Shown here: positions 8,672 to 16,157 of the stretch, piece by piece
Position numbering within the stretch: position 1 is the stretch's first letter
Layout: the number at the start of each line of letters is the position of its first letter
Source of the DNA: Isoptericola sp. BMS4
Lineage (GTDB): Bacteria > Actinomycetota > Actinomycetes > Actinomycetales > Cellulomonadaceae
DNA: 64,000 nt
Reading direction: 5' to 3'
Assembly (NCBI RefSeq): GCF_011634835.1
Contig: NZ_SIRP01000001.1
Coordinates: forward strand, 2,046,034 to 2,110,033
Position numbers and translations under genes: made by a program
Notes under the pieces: generated by a model
Databases searched by the model: none
What the model saw: the letters and a program-made list of their open reading frames with translations, nothing else
What the model was told of the DNA's origin: nothing

Positions 8672-9949
8672 GTGAGCCGGGGCCCGCGGGCCTCCGGCGC
8701 GTTCCGGGACTGGGGGTCCGACGAGACCGGGACCTCCGTGCTGCACGTCGACATGGACGCCTTCTTCGCGTCGTGCGAGCTGGTGCGGCGTCCCGAGCTG
8801 CGGGGACGGCCCGTCGTCGTGGGCGCCCACGCCCGGGGCGTGGTACTCGCCGCGACGTACGAGGCCCGCGCGTTCGGCGTGCGGTCCGCCATGTCCATGG
8901 CGGCGGCGCTGCGGCTGTGCCCCCAGGCGGTCGTGATCCCGCCGGACCACGGCCTCTACCACGCCGTCTCGGAGTCGGTCATGGAGATGCTCGGGGAGAT
9001 CACCGCCCTCGTGGAGCGGGTCTCGGTCGACGAGGCGTTCCTGGACGTGCGGGGCGCGCGCCGTCGCCTGGGCAGCCCGACGCAGATCGGGGCACGGCTG
9101 CGCGAGCGCGTGCGCGCGGAGCACGGCGTGACGTGCTCCGTCGGTGTCGCCCAGAACAAGTTCGTCGCCAAGCTCGCCTCCACGCACGCCAAGCCCGACG
9201 GTCTGCTGCTCGTGCCCGCCTCGGCGACGGTGGCGTTCCTGCGGGCCCTGCCCGTCGGCGCGCTGTGGGGCGTCGGGGACGCCACGGAGCGGGCGCTGGC
9301 CCGGTGGGGCATCTCGACCGTCGCTCAGCTGGCCGACACGGACGTGGCCACGCTGCAGGCGGCCGTGGGCCGGGTCGCCGGCGCACACCTGCACGACCTG
9401 GCCTGGGGGCGCGACCCGCGACCCGTCGTCCCGGGGCGCGAGGAGCGCAGCATCGGCGCCGAGACGACCTTCTCCCGCGACCTCACCGACCTGGGGGCGG
9501 TCGAGGACCGTGTCCTGGAGCTCGCCGACCGCGTCGCCGCGCGACTGCGTCGCCAGGGCGTGGTCGCCCGGACGGTGTCCGTCAAGGTGCGCACGAGCGA
9601 CTTCCGGACGCTGACCCGGGCGCGCACGGTCGAGGTGCCGACCGACGTGGCGCAGGAGATCTTCCGCGTCGCGCGCGAGCTGCTGGCCGCGGCGGACCTG
9701 CGGGGCCTGCCGGTCCGGCTCGTCGGCGTGCGCGGCGAGAACCTGGCGCGACGGGAGGGTTTCGCCCAGCAGCCGACCCTCGACGAGGCGCTCGACCCCC
9801 GGCACGAGGCCCGCCGGGACGTGGAGGTCACGCTCGACGCCGTGCGCGAGAGGTTCGGCTCCGCGGCCATCCGGCTGGGGGCCTCTGCGGCCCGCCGGGT
9901 GGATCGGGAGGCGCCGACTACCGCGCCGCCGTCAGCGGGCATATCCTGA
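8672..9949 (+). CDS. dinB: DNA polymerase IV (Y-family translesion polymerase)
   Basis: Error-prone Y-family polymerase of 425 residues that copies past damaged bases. Catalytic motifs are intact: VDMDAFFASCE near the N-terminus and SVDEAFLDV near residues 115-125. Steric and binding elements (VVVGAHARGVVLAATYEAR, GVAQNKFVAKLAS) and the little-finger domain (EERSIGAETTFSRDL) follow. The usual C-terminal clamp-binding motif (QLxLF type) is only weakly represented by QQPTLDEA, so clamp contact may be altered. The GTG at 8672 is chosen because it lies directly after the HEPN stop and starts just before the conserved domain. It should be induced with the HEPN gene through the LexA box at 8101. 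Confidence 0.93.
   Translation: MSRGPRASGAFRDWGSDETGTSVLHVDMDAFFASCELVRRPELRGRPVVVGAHARGVVLAATYEARAFGVRSAMSMAAALRLCPQAVVIPPDHGLYHAVSESVMEMLGEITALVERVSVDEAFLDVRGARRRLGSPTQIGARLRERVRAEHGVTCSVGVAQNKFVAKLASTHAKPDGLLLVPASATVAFLRALPVGALWGVGDATERALARWGISTVAQLADTDVATLQAAVGRVAGAHLHDLAWGRDPRPVVPGREERSIGAETTFSRDLTDLGAVEDRVLELADRVAARLRRQGVVARTVSVKVRTSDFRTLTRARTVEVPTDVAQEIFRVARELLAAADLRGLPVRLVGVRGENLARREGFAQQPTLDEALDPRHEARRDVEVTLDAVRERFGSAAIRLGASAARRVDREAPTTAPPSAGIS
9942..9947 (+). promoter_or_regulatory. Possible -10 TATCCT of the DUF3040 gene
   Basis: TATCCT lies about 40 bases before the ATG and would give a short leader carrying the GGGGG ribosome-binding site. No matching -35 was recognised, and the hexamer overlaps the last codons of dinB. 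Confidence 0.4.
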
Positions 9950-9986
9950 AGGGGTTACGTTCCGTCGCGAGATCCCGGGGGACTCG

Positions 9987-10448
9987 ATGCCTCTGTCTGA
10001 GTACGAGCAGCGCGTGCTGGAGCAGATGGAGCGCGCGCTGAGCAGCGACGACCCTCGTCTGGCCAACACGCTGCAGCAGGCGCGCCGGCGTTCGCCGCTG
10101 CGCTACGTCCTGGCCGGCGTCGGCGTCGTCGCCGGCCTCCTCCTCCTGGTTCTCGGTGCGGTGTCATCGACGACCTGGCTCGGCGTGATCGGTTTCGTAC
10201 TCATGTTCGCGAGCGTGGTGTACGCGTTCGCCGCACCCCGCAGGTCCGGGCCGACCGGCGTCGTGCGGCCGGACGGCACCGTGGACCCGTCGACGCACCC
10301 GGGCAACGCCAACCGGCCGGCGGGGACGTCGGCGCCGGCCCCGCGCGGTGGCACCGGGCACGGGACCGGGCGTGGCGGCAAGAAGGACGGCGGGTTCCTG
10401 GCCAGGCTCGAAGAGCGCTGGGAGCGCCGCCGCGACCAGGGCCGCTGA
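9987..10448 (+). CDS. DUF3040 membrane protein
   Basis: A 153-residue actinobacterial protein with the N-terminal DUF3040 signature MPLSEYEQRVLEQMERALSS. Two transmembrane helices follow (about residues 38-58 and 62-82: VLAGVGVVAGLLLLVLGAV and LGVIGFVLMFASVVYAFAA). The rest is a Gly/Pro/Thr-rich cytoplasmic tail ending in basic residues (RLEERWERRRDQGR). Function is unknown. In many actinobacteria this gene lies between dinB and the transglutaminase/DUF58/MoxR/mraZ block, as here. Its stop is one base from the stop of the converging transglutaminase gene, so no separate terminator fits between them. Confidence 0.85.
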   Translation: MPLSEYEQRVLEQMERALSSDDPRLANTLQQARRRSPLRYVLAGVGVVAGLLLLVLGAVSSTTWLGVIGFVLMFASVVYAFAAPRRSGPTGVVRPDGTVDPSTHPGNANRPAGTSAPAPRGGTGHGTGRGGKKDGGFLARLEERWERRRDQGR

Positions 10449-10449
10449 C

Positions 10450-12675
10450 TCAGCGGGCCCGGCCCAGCCGGTGCCGCAGGTCGGTCGTGACGGTCGCCGT
10501 GAGCTCCGCGAGGCGTCCGGGCTCGGGTGTCCGGGGCGTGCGCGCGTAGCGTGACTGCTCGGCCGCCGCGGCGAGGGCGCCGAGGTCGTCGAGCACGGAG
10601 TCGTCCAGCGGTGTGCCGGTCCGTTCACCGACCTGCGTGGCGATCGTCGCCGGGGCGCTCCGCAAGGTCGTCGCGGGCGGGAGCCGCAGGCCCCCGGACT
10701 CGATCGTCGCGAGCACCTGCTGCCAGGCGCGTTCGGGGTCCAGGTCGGCCGCGTCGCGGCGTCGGCGCGCGACGAGCACGAGGACGGCCGCGACCAGGGC
10801 GGTCACGAGGGTCGCCGTGACCGCCCAGACCCAGCCCGGGACGCCCTCGTCGACGGTGCCGCCCGCGACCGCCGGCGGCGCGCTCGTCGGCTGCTCCGTA
10901 GGGGCCTCCGTCTCCGGGGCGGGACGGTCCGTCGCGCGCACGTCGTCCGCCGGCGCGGGCACGGCGGCGCCGCTCCGGTCCACGGTGTACTCGGGGGCGG
11001 CGCCCGTCTGCTGGGCCGGCGTCGGCTCGAACCGCACCCAGCCGGTCCCGGCGAAGTAGACCTCCGGCCAGGCGTGGGAGTCCTGGCCGGTGATCTGCCA
11101 CTCCGTCTCGCCGGTCCGCTCGCCGGGCAGGTAGCCGACGGCGAGCCGGGTCGGGATGCCGAGCGACCGGGCCATGACGACCATCGTGGTGGCGTACTGG
11201 ACGCAGTAGCCCGTGCGGTGCTGCAGGAAGTCCCACACGGGGTCGCCCGTGCCGCCGCGCGGCAGGCTGGTCGAGTAGGTGAAACGGCCCGGGTCGCGCA
11301 GCCAGCGCTGCAGCGCGACGGTCTGGTCGAACGGCGTCGCGGCGTCCCCGACGACCTCACGGGCCGTGGCGGCGATCTCCTCGGCGTGCGCGGAGTCCGG
11401 GACCTCGGTGAACGCGGGGTCGGTCGACCCGGTGCCGGCGTCCCGCAGGGCGTCCGCCGACAGGTCGCGGGCGTGGACCTGAGACGTGTAGGTGTCGCCG
11501 CGGTCGGTGAGGGAGCCCACGACCTCGTCCCGCACCGGGTCGTAGCGCCACGACCCGGTGGTCTCGACGGTCCGGGGGTCGATCGGCAGGGGAAGCTTGT
11601 CGTCGCGGAGCTCGCCGACGGTGAGGTCGAGCTCGTGGGTGGCGGCCGCCGCCGGGGGGTCCTCGGGCCACAGGACCTCGGCGGGCTCGAACGGCTGCCC
11701 GTCGCGCTCCTCGCCGCGCTGCCAGCGCCGGCCGTCGAACGCGGAGGCGGTGTAGCTGCGCAGCGGCCCCACCTCCACCTCCGGGTCGGCCGAGTACCGC
11801 AGGACGGTCGCCCCCGACCGCGCGGTGAGGTTGCTCAGGATGTCGAGGTCCTCCGCCAGGCGGATGGTGTCCCCGGTGGTGGTGAAGGCGCGGTACCAGC
11901 CTCCGGCGGCGCCGGGGAGCGCCGAGGAGGCGCCCCCGAGCGCGCCCGCGGTCAGCGCCACCACGAGCGCGGTGCCCGCCGTGACCACGGCGCGGGCGCG
12001 CTCCGCGCGCCGGACGGCCGGGGGCGGGCGTTCTCCGGTGGGCCGGCGCCGAGCGCCCGCGGGGCCGTCGACCGTGAGCAGGAGCAGGAGCGCGGTGACC
12101 GTGACGACGAAGACGGGCCAGGGCACCTCGCCGGTGAGGACGAGCGGCGGCCCCCACAGGGCGAGCAGCGGGATGCCCGCCGCCGCGGGCCGGCGCAGGC
12201 CCCCGGCGAGCGCGTCGGCGAGCAGCAGGACGAGGAGGGTGCCCCCCACCGCGAGCAGCGCGATCGGGAGGGTCCCGGTCACGGGCGCCACCTCGGACCG
12301 GGTGATCTCGCCGGCCTCGCCGAGCCGGGAGACCGCGCGGGCGAGGTGGCCCGGGGTGACGACGGGGTCGAGGTCCGAGGTGGGGCCGCCGTACCGGGCC
12401 AGCGCGTACCACGCCGCGACCACGGCACCCGCGAGCGTGGGCAGCACCGACCCGTGGTCGGTGGCGCGCCGGCCGGTGCGCGCGCGGCGCTCGGTCAGGA
12501 CGCGGGCCGTGGTGGTCGTGGCGGTGACCAGGACGACGCCGACGAGACCGGCCCGGGTCCAGTCCCCGGGCACGACGACGGAGGTGAGCGCGAGCATCGA
12601 GGCGCCGACCGCCACGGCGACCAGCACCCCCGTGGCGACCGTCCGCGCGGTCGGGCCGGCGTGCGACGGGATCAT
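10450..12675 (-). CDS. Membrane-anchored transglutaminase-like (TgpA-type) protein
   Basis: A 741-residue membrane protein with a cluster of N-terminal transmembrane helices (about residues 15-215), an extracytoplasmic transglutaminase-core domain, a single C-terminal helix (VPGWVWAVTATLVTALVAAV) and a cytoplasmic tail. The catalytic triad is visible: Cys in GYCVQYATTMVVMARS, His in DSHAWPEVYF and Asp/Glu in WVRFEPTP. These proteins are linked to cell-envelope maintenance, but no substrate is defined in actinobacteria. It is the last gene of a three-gene operon with a DUF58 protein and a MoxR ATPase; its ATG overlaps the DUF58 stop (ATGA). That MoxR/DUF58/transglutaminase set is a recurrent module. 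Confidence 0.88.
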   Translation of the reverse strand: MIPSHAGPTARTVATGVLVAVAVGASMLALTSVVVPGDWTRAGLVGVVLVTATTTTARVLTERRARTGRRATDHGSVLPTLAGAVVAAWYALARYGGPTSDLDPVVTPGHLARAVSRLGEAGEITRSEVAPVTGTLPIALLAVGGTLLVLLLADALAGGLRRPAAAGIPLLALWGPPLVLTGEVPWPVFVVTVTALLLLLTVDGPAGARRRPTGERPPPAVRRAERARAVVTAGTALVVALTAGALGGASSALPGAAGGWYRAFTTTGDTIRLAEDLDILSNLTARSGATVLRYSADPEVEVGPLRSYTASAFDGRRWQRGEERDGQPFEPAEVLWPEDPPAAAATHELDLTVGELRDDKLPLPIDPRTVETTGSWRYDPVRDEVVGSLTDRGDTYTSQVHARDLSADALRDAGTGSTDPAFTEVPDSAHAEEIAATAREVVGDAATPFDQTVALQRWLRDPGRFTYSTSLPRGGTGDPVWDFLQHRTGYCVQYATTMVVMARSLGIPTRLAVGYLPGERTGETEWQITGQDSHAWPEVYFAGTGWVRFEPTPAQQTGAAPEYTVDRSGAAVPAPADDVRATDRPAPETEAPTEQPTSAPPAVAGGTVDEGVPGWVWAVTATLVTALVAAVLVLVARRRRDAADLDPERAWQQVLATIESGGLRLPPATTLRSAPATIATQVGERTGTPLDDSVLDDLGALAAAAEQSRYARTPRTPEPGRLAELTATVTTDLRHRLGRAR

Positions 12676-14048
12676 GAGACACGCTCCGCGAGGAGCGACC
12701 ACGCCTGGGCCGGGGGTGTCCCCGCGTCGCACACGGCGACGCGCCAGCCCGCCTGGCGCAGGTCGGCGACCGTGCGGGCGGCGTCGTCGGAGACGTCCTG
12801 CGGCGTGAGGACGACCGCCCAGCAGGTGCCGTCGGCGGCGAGGGTGGCGAGCTCGTGGCGGGCGGCCTCGGCCTGCGGGGCCAGGACGGCCACGGTGACC
12901 TCGGCGCCCGTCCGGTTGAGCCGCAGGGAGCGGGCGGTGGCCACGATCGCCTCGGTCGCGGCCGCCGCCGACCGGTGGCCGCGCAGGTCCACGGCGGCGT
13001 CCAGGACGGCGGCCCGCCCGAGCCCGGCGCCCGAGGAGAACGGCGTCTCGACGGGTCCCGGCGCGGAGCCGACCAGGCGGGCCGGGCGCCCGGCCTCGAG
13101 GAAGGCCACGGCGACGGACGCCGCCAGCTCGACGGCCCGCTCGCCGTGGTCGACGCCCCGGGTGCCGTGGGCGGCCGGGCGCGACGTCGCGCGGCTCTCG
13201 GGGGGCGGGGGCAGCGTCGATCGGTCGAGGAGCACGGTCACGGGGCGGACGCCTGCGCTCTCGTCGGCGCGGACCATGAGCCGCCCCTGGCGCGCGGAGC
13301 CCGCCCAGTGCACGCGCCGCGGGTCGTCGCCGGCGACGTACTCGCGCAGCACCGAGTCGTCCGTGGAGGCCAGCCGCGCGCCCGTGGCGGCCCGGTCGAC
13401 GTCACCCAGCACGTGCGAGCGGGTCGAGAGGTCCACCGTGCGCGGCCGGACGGCGACGAGGGTGGTCGCCCCGAGCGGCTGCGTCGTGCGGGCCAGGGAG
13501 AAGACGTCCGTCCGGGTGGTCAGGAGCGGGCCGAGCGCCCACCGGCCGCGACGCGCGGGCTCGAGCGTGTACCGGACCGAGAGGCGGTCCGGGTGCGCCG
13601 TGACCCGGGCGCGGATGCCGTGCGGGCCGGCGAGCTCGTGCGCCGCCTGCTCGGACAGGCGCAGCCGGGCGAGCCGTTCGTACGCGGCGCCGGTGCGGGC
13701 GCGGGCGCCGACCTCGAGGCGCACGGCCGTGGTCTGCCCCCGCACCACGGGGTGGGGGGACAGCGTGCGGGTGACGTCGAGGGCCCCGCGCCCGGCGTCG
13801 AGCCGCTGCACGCCCATCACCGTCCAGGACGCCACCACGACGAGGACAGCGGCGGCGCCCAGGCCGACGAGGTCGGGGAGCTCGAGCACGACGCCGCCCC
13901 CGGTGAGCACCACGCCCGCGCACAGCAGGGCGGTGCCGCGGCCCGTGAGCCGCACCCGGGCGAGCCGTCGCATGGCGGCCCGTGCCGCCCCGGGAGCGCC
14001 GGGGCCGGGCGGCGCGAGCTCGCGTGCCAGGGACGCGGTGCTGCTCAC
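12672..14048 (-). CDS. DUF58 domain (MoxR-associated, von Willebrand A-like) protein
   Basis: A 458-residue protein with two transmembrane helices near the N-terminus (about residues 36-80), then an all-beta stretch, then the DUF58 core SVLREYVAGDDPRRVHWAGSAR with the conserved R-x-Y-x-x-G-D-D-x-R-x-I/V-x-W pattern. The C-terminal part resembles a vWA fold (VTVLLDRS, ELAASVAVAFLEAG). Such proteins act with a MoxR ATPase in assembly or maturation of other complexes; partners here are unknown. The GTG at 14048 has GAGGAGGG directly upstream. Its stop overlaps the transglutaminase start, and the MoxR stop lies 8 bases upstream of its own start. Confidence 0.88.
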   Translation of the reverse strand: MSSTASLARELAPPGPGAPGAARAAMRRLARVRLTGRGTALLCAGVVLTGGGVVLELPDLVGLGAAAVLVVVASWTVMGVQRLDAGRGALDVTRTLSPHPVVRGQTTAVRLEVGARARTGAAYERLARLRLSEQAAHELAGPHGIRARVTAHPDRLSVRYTLEPARRGRWALGPLLTTRTDVFSLARTTQPLGATTLVAVRPRTVDLSTRSHVLGDVDRAATGARLASTDDSVLREYVAGDDPRRVHWAGSARQGRLMVRADESAGVRPVTVLLDRSTLPPPPESRATSRPAAHGTRGVDHGERAVELAASVAVAFLEAGRPARLVGSAPGPVETPFSSGAGLGRAAVLDAAVDLRGHRSAAAATEAIVATARSLRLNRTGAEVTVAVLAPQAEAARHELATLAADGTCWAVVLTPQDVSDDAARTVADLRQAGWRVAVCDAGTPPAQAWSLLAERVS

Positions 14049-14056
14049 GGCCCTCC

Positions 14057-15136
14057 TCAGCGGCCGCGGGCGGCGCCGACGGCCGGGCCGCCGGGGCGTG
14101 CCGCCGGCACGGGGGTGCGCGCGACGACCTCGTCCACGACGTCCTCGGGCCGGGTGCCTCCCAGCCGCGCCTCCGTGCCCAGGACGAGGCGGTGGGCGAG
14201 CACGGGGCCGGCCAGCGTCTGGACGTCGTCGGGGAGCACGTGGTCGCGCCCGGACATGGCCGCCAGCGCCTTGGCGACCCGCAGGAGCTGCAGCGAGGCG
14301 CGCGGCGAGGCCCCGAGGCGCAGGCCGGGGTGCTCGCGGGTGCCGCGCGTGAGGTCCACGACGTACTGCTTCACCGCGGCCGAGGCGTGCACGGCGCGGA
14401 CCAGCACGGCGTACCGGGCGACGTCGTGACCGGTCGTCACCGGCGCCAGGCGCGCGAGGGGAGACGTCGCCTCGTGGCCGTCGAGCATCCGCATCTCGGC
14501 GTCGTTGTCGGGGTAGCCGACGGCGAGCCGCGCGGCGAAGCGGTCGCGCTGCGCCTCCGGCAGCGGGTAGGTGCCCTCCATCTCGACCGGGTTCTGCGTC
14601 GCGACGACGAGGAACGGGCGGGGGAGCGTGTACGACGTGCCGTCGACGGTCGTCTGCCCCTCCTCCATGCACTCGAGCAGCGCCGACTGGGTCTTGGGGG
14701 AGGCGCGGTTGATCTCGTCGCCGATGACGACGTTGTTGAAGACGGGGCCGGGGCGGAACTCGAAGTCCCCGGTGGCGCTGCGGAAGACGTTGACGCCCGT
14801 GAGGTCGCTGGGCAGGAGGTCGGGCGTGAACTGGATGCGGCCGACCTGGCAGTCGACGGTATGGGCCAGCGCCTTCGCGAGGGTGGTCTTGCCGACGCCG
14901 GGGACGTCCTCGATGAGCAGGTGACCCTCGGCGAGCAGCACGGCGACGGTGACGTCCGCGAGCCCGGGGCGCCCCGTGACCACCGTGTCGAGGGCCTCGC
15001 GGACCGCGGTCGTCGTCGCGACGAGCTCGTCCAGCCCGCGGGCGAGGGCGTCGGGCCCGAGGCCGTCGGCGCCCCCTGCCGCGTCCGCCTCCGCGCGGGC
15101 GTCGCCGATCGTGGGGGAGGCGGGCTCTGGGTGCAC
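14057..15136 (-). CDS. MoxR family AAA+ ATPase
   Basis: A 359-residue chaperone-type AAA+ ATPase, first gene of the MoxR/DUF58/transglutaminase operon. Walker A reads GVGKTTLAKALA, preceded by EGHLLIEDVPG. Walker B/sensor elements follow as VIGDEINRASPKTQSALLECMEEGQ and FLVVATQNPVEMEGTYPLPEAQRDRF, the MoxR hallmark. The lid domain ends with ASPRASLQLLRVAKALAAMSGRDHVLPDDV. The GTG at 15136 has GGAGGT six bases upstream; an in-frame GTG at 15154 would place that Shine-Dalgarno inside the gene and is rejected. A TAGGCT -10 and a CRP-like half-site pair lie upstream. Confidence 0.9.
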   Translation of the reverse strand: MHPEPASPTIGDARAEADAAGGADGLGPDALARGLDELVATTTAVREALDTVVTGRPGLADVTVAVLLAEGHLLIEDVPGVGKTTLAKALAHTVDCQVGRIQFTPDLLPSDLTGVNVFRSATGDFEFRPGPVFNNVVIGDEINRASPKTQSALLECMEEGQTTVDGTSYTLPRPFLVVATQNPVEMEGTYPLPEAQRDRFAARLAVGYPDNDAEMRMLDGHEATSPLARLAPVTTGHDVARYAVLVRAVHASAAVKQYVVDLTRGTREHPGLRLGASPRASLQLLRVAKALAAMSGRDHVLPDDVQTLAGPVLAHRLVLGTEARLGGTRPEDVVDEVVARTPVPAARPGGPAVGAARGR

Positions 15137-15175
15137 GGGTGACCTCCGTATCACGTGCTCGTGACGATCCCTCGA

Positions 15176-15181
15176 AGCCTA
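15176..15181 (-). promoter_or_regulatory. Probable -10 of the moxR operon (TAGGCT on the minus strand)
   Basis: TAGGCT lies about 40 bases before the GTG start of moxR, leaving a short leader with GGAGGT. The -35 region is weak (GTCACG), which would fit dependence on an activator at the adjacent GTGAC repeat. Confidence 0.45.
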
Positions 15182-15201
15182 GTCGACGCGAGCTCGCGCG
15201 C

Positions 15202-15215
15202 GTGACGGCGGTCAC
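15202..15215. promoter_or_regulatory. GTGA-N6-TCAC repeat, possible CRP-family site
   Basis: GTGACGGCGGTCAC has the spacing of CRP/GlxR-family operators (TGTGA-N6-TCACA) but lacks the outer T and A. It overlaps the -35 position of the moxR promoter. Chance occurrence in GC-rich DNA is possible. Confidence 0.3.
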
Positions 15216-15428
15216 GATCCACTTCGCTCCCCGGCCGGCCCGCGGGCGTCCCGGAGGGGTCGGCTGCGGTCCGGGGTGCGCCCGAGAGATCCGGATCGTC
15301 ACGGATGCCCCCGCCCCCGGCGCGCGCGGGACGGGGCGGGGAGCGCCAGGGGCGGCGTCCGCCCTCCACCCGGGTCGCGGGGCGGTGACCTGCGCCGACA
15401 TCCCCGGACCGGTGCAGAAGCCGTGGAG

Positions 15429-15446
15429 ATGGGGAGAACTCCCCAT
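15429..15446. promoter_or_regulatory. Perfect 18-base palindrome upstream of mraZ
   Basis: ATGGGGAGAACTCCCCAT has two 8-base arms around a central AA. It lies about 16 bases before the first MraZ repeat and about 45-60 bases before the expected mraZ transcription start. It looks like a dimeric-repressor or activator site; the binding protein is unknown. Confidence 0.5.
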
Positions 15447-15461
15447 CACATCCCGCGCTCG

Positions 15462-15487
15462 GTGGAGGAAAGTGGAGTAGCGTGGAG
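15462..15487 (+). promoter_or_regulatory. MraZ operator: three GTGGAG repeats at a 10-base period
   Basis: GTGGAG starts at 15462, 15472 and 15482, exactly one helical turn apart. MraZ is known to bind direct repeats with a TGG(G/A) core separated by 5-base spacers in its own promoter. The repeats overlap the TAGCGT -10 at 15478-15483, so MraZ would block its own transcription and that of the dcw cluster. Confidence 0.8.
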
Positions 15488-15517
15488 GCAGCGGGAGCGC
15501 GAGGGGAGGTGCGGACC

Positions 15518-15991
15518 GTGGCAGGTGGACCGGGTGAGATGTTCTCGGGGGCCGGCCTGCTGCTGGGTACGTACACCCCCAAGCTCGACGAGAAGGGCCG
15601 GCTCATCCTCCCCGCGAAGTTCCGTGCCCGACTCGCTCCCGGCCTCGTCATGACGAGGGGACAGGAGCGCTGCCTCTTCCTCCTCCCGATGGACGAGTTC
15701 GGCCGCATCTACGAGCAGGTCCGGCAGGCTCCCGTCACCAGCCGGCAGGCGCGCGACTACCTCCGCGTGTTCCTGTCGGGGGCGAGCGACGAGGTGCCGG
15801 ACAAGCAGGGGCGGGTCGTCATCCCCCCGGCCCTGCGCACGTACGCCGGGCTCGACCGGGACGTCGCCGTGATCGGCGCCGGCACCCGCGTCGAGATCTG
15901 GGACCGGCCCACCTGGGAGACCTACCTGGCCGAGCAGGAGTCGGCGTACTCCGAGACGGCCGAGCAGATCTTCCCGGACCTGCAGTTCTGA
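15518..15991 (+). CDS. mraZ: Transcriptional regulator MraZ
   Basis: First gene of the dcw cluster; a 157-residue DNA-binding protein that represses its own operon. The two SpoVT/AbrB-like MraZ domains are present: [20 protein letters not shown] (DxKGR motif) and [23 protein letters not shown] at 15518 is preferred because an excellent GGGGAGGT lies seven bases before it. ATG at 15539, which would give a shorter N-terminus, is the alternative. Either way the protein begins with about 10-20 residues (MFSGAGLL) before the usual domain start. The GTG at 15482 is rejected because it falls inside the operator and has no ribosome site. Confidence 0.92.
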   Translation: MAGGPGEMFSGAGLLLGTYTPKLDEKGRLILPAKFRARLAPGLVMTRGQERCLFLLPMDEFGRIYEQVRQAPVTSRQARDYLRVFLSGASDEVPDKQGRVVIPPALRTYAGLDRDVAVIGAGTRVEIWDRPTWETYLAEQESAYSETAEQIFPDLQF

Positions 15992-16011
15992 GGCACGACA
16001 ACCGCACAGCG

Positions 16012-16027
16012 ACCGGCCCCGGCCGGT
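16012..16027. repeat. Small inverted repeat between mraZ and rsmH
   Basis: ACCGGCC and GGCCGGT are separated by two Cs. It could form a weak hairpin in the 166-base gap after mraZ and might partly attenuate transcription into the cluster, but GC-rich palindromes of this size are common. Confidence 0.25.
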
Positions 16028-16157
16028 GAGGCCTCCTCCCGCGAGCGTCTGACGCACTTCCCCGGCGCCAGAACACGCGGAGGGAGACCTGACCGGCCGG
16101 GCCGCGCACACCCGGCGACGACCGGAGCCGGAGACGAGCACGAGGAGAGGAGGACCG

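Larger units (their letters stand above)
15137..15517. promoter_or_regulatory. Divergent intergenic region between moxR and mraZ
   Basis: This is the longest gene-free stretch (381 bases). From left to right it holds the moxR -10 (15176-15181), a GTGAC/GTCAC repeat (15202-15215), about 200 bases in which I recognise nothing, a perfect 18-base palindrome (15429-15446), three GTGGAG repeats every 10 bases (15462-15487), a TAGCGT -10 for mraZ (15478-15483), and the GGGGAGGT ribosome-binding site (15503-15510). Confidence 0.6.

Noticed and set aside
15482-15517. GTG at 15482 as the mraZ start
   Set aside because: It lies within the third operator repeat and at the -10, and has no ribosome-binding site. 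GTG at 15518 has GGGGAGGT in front.
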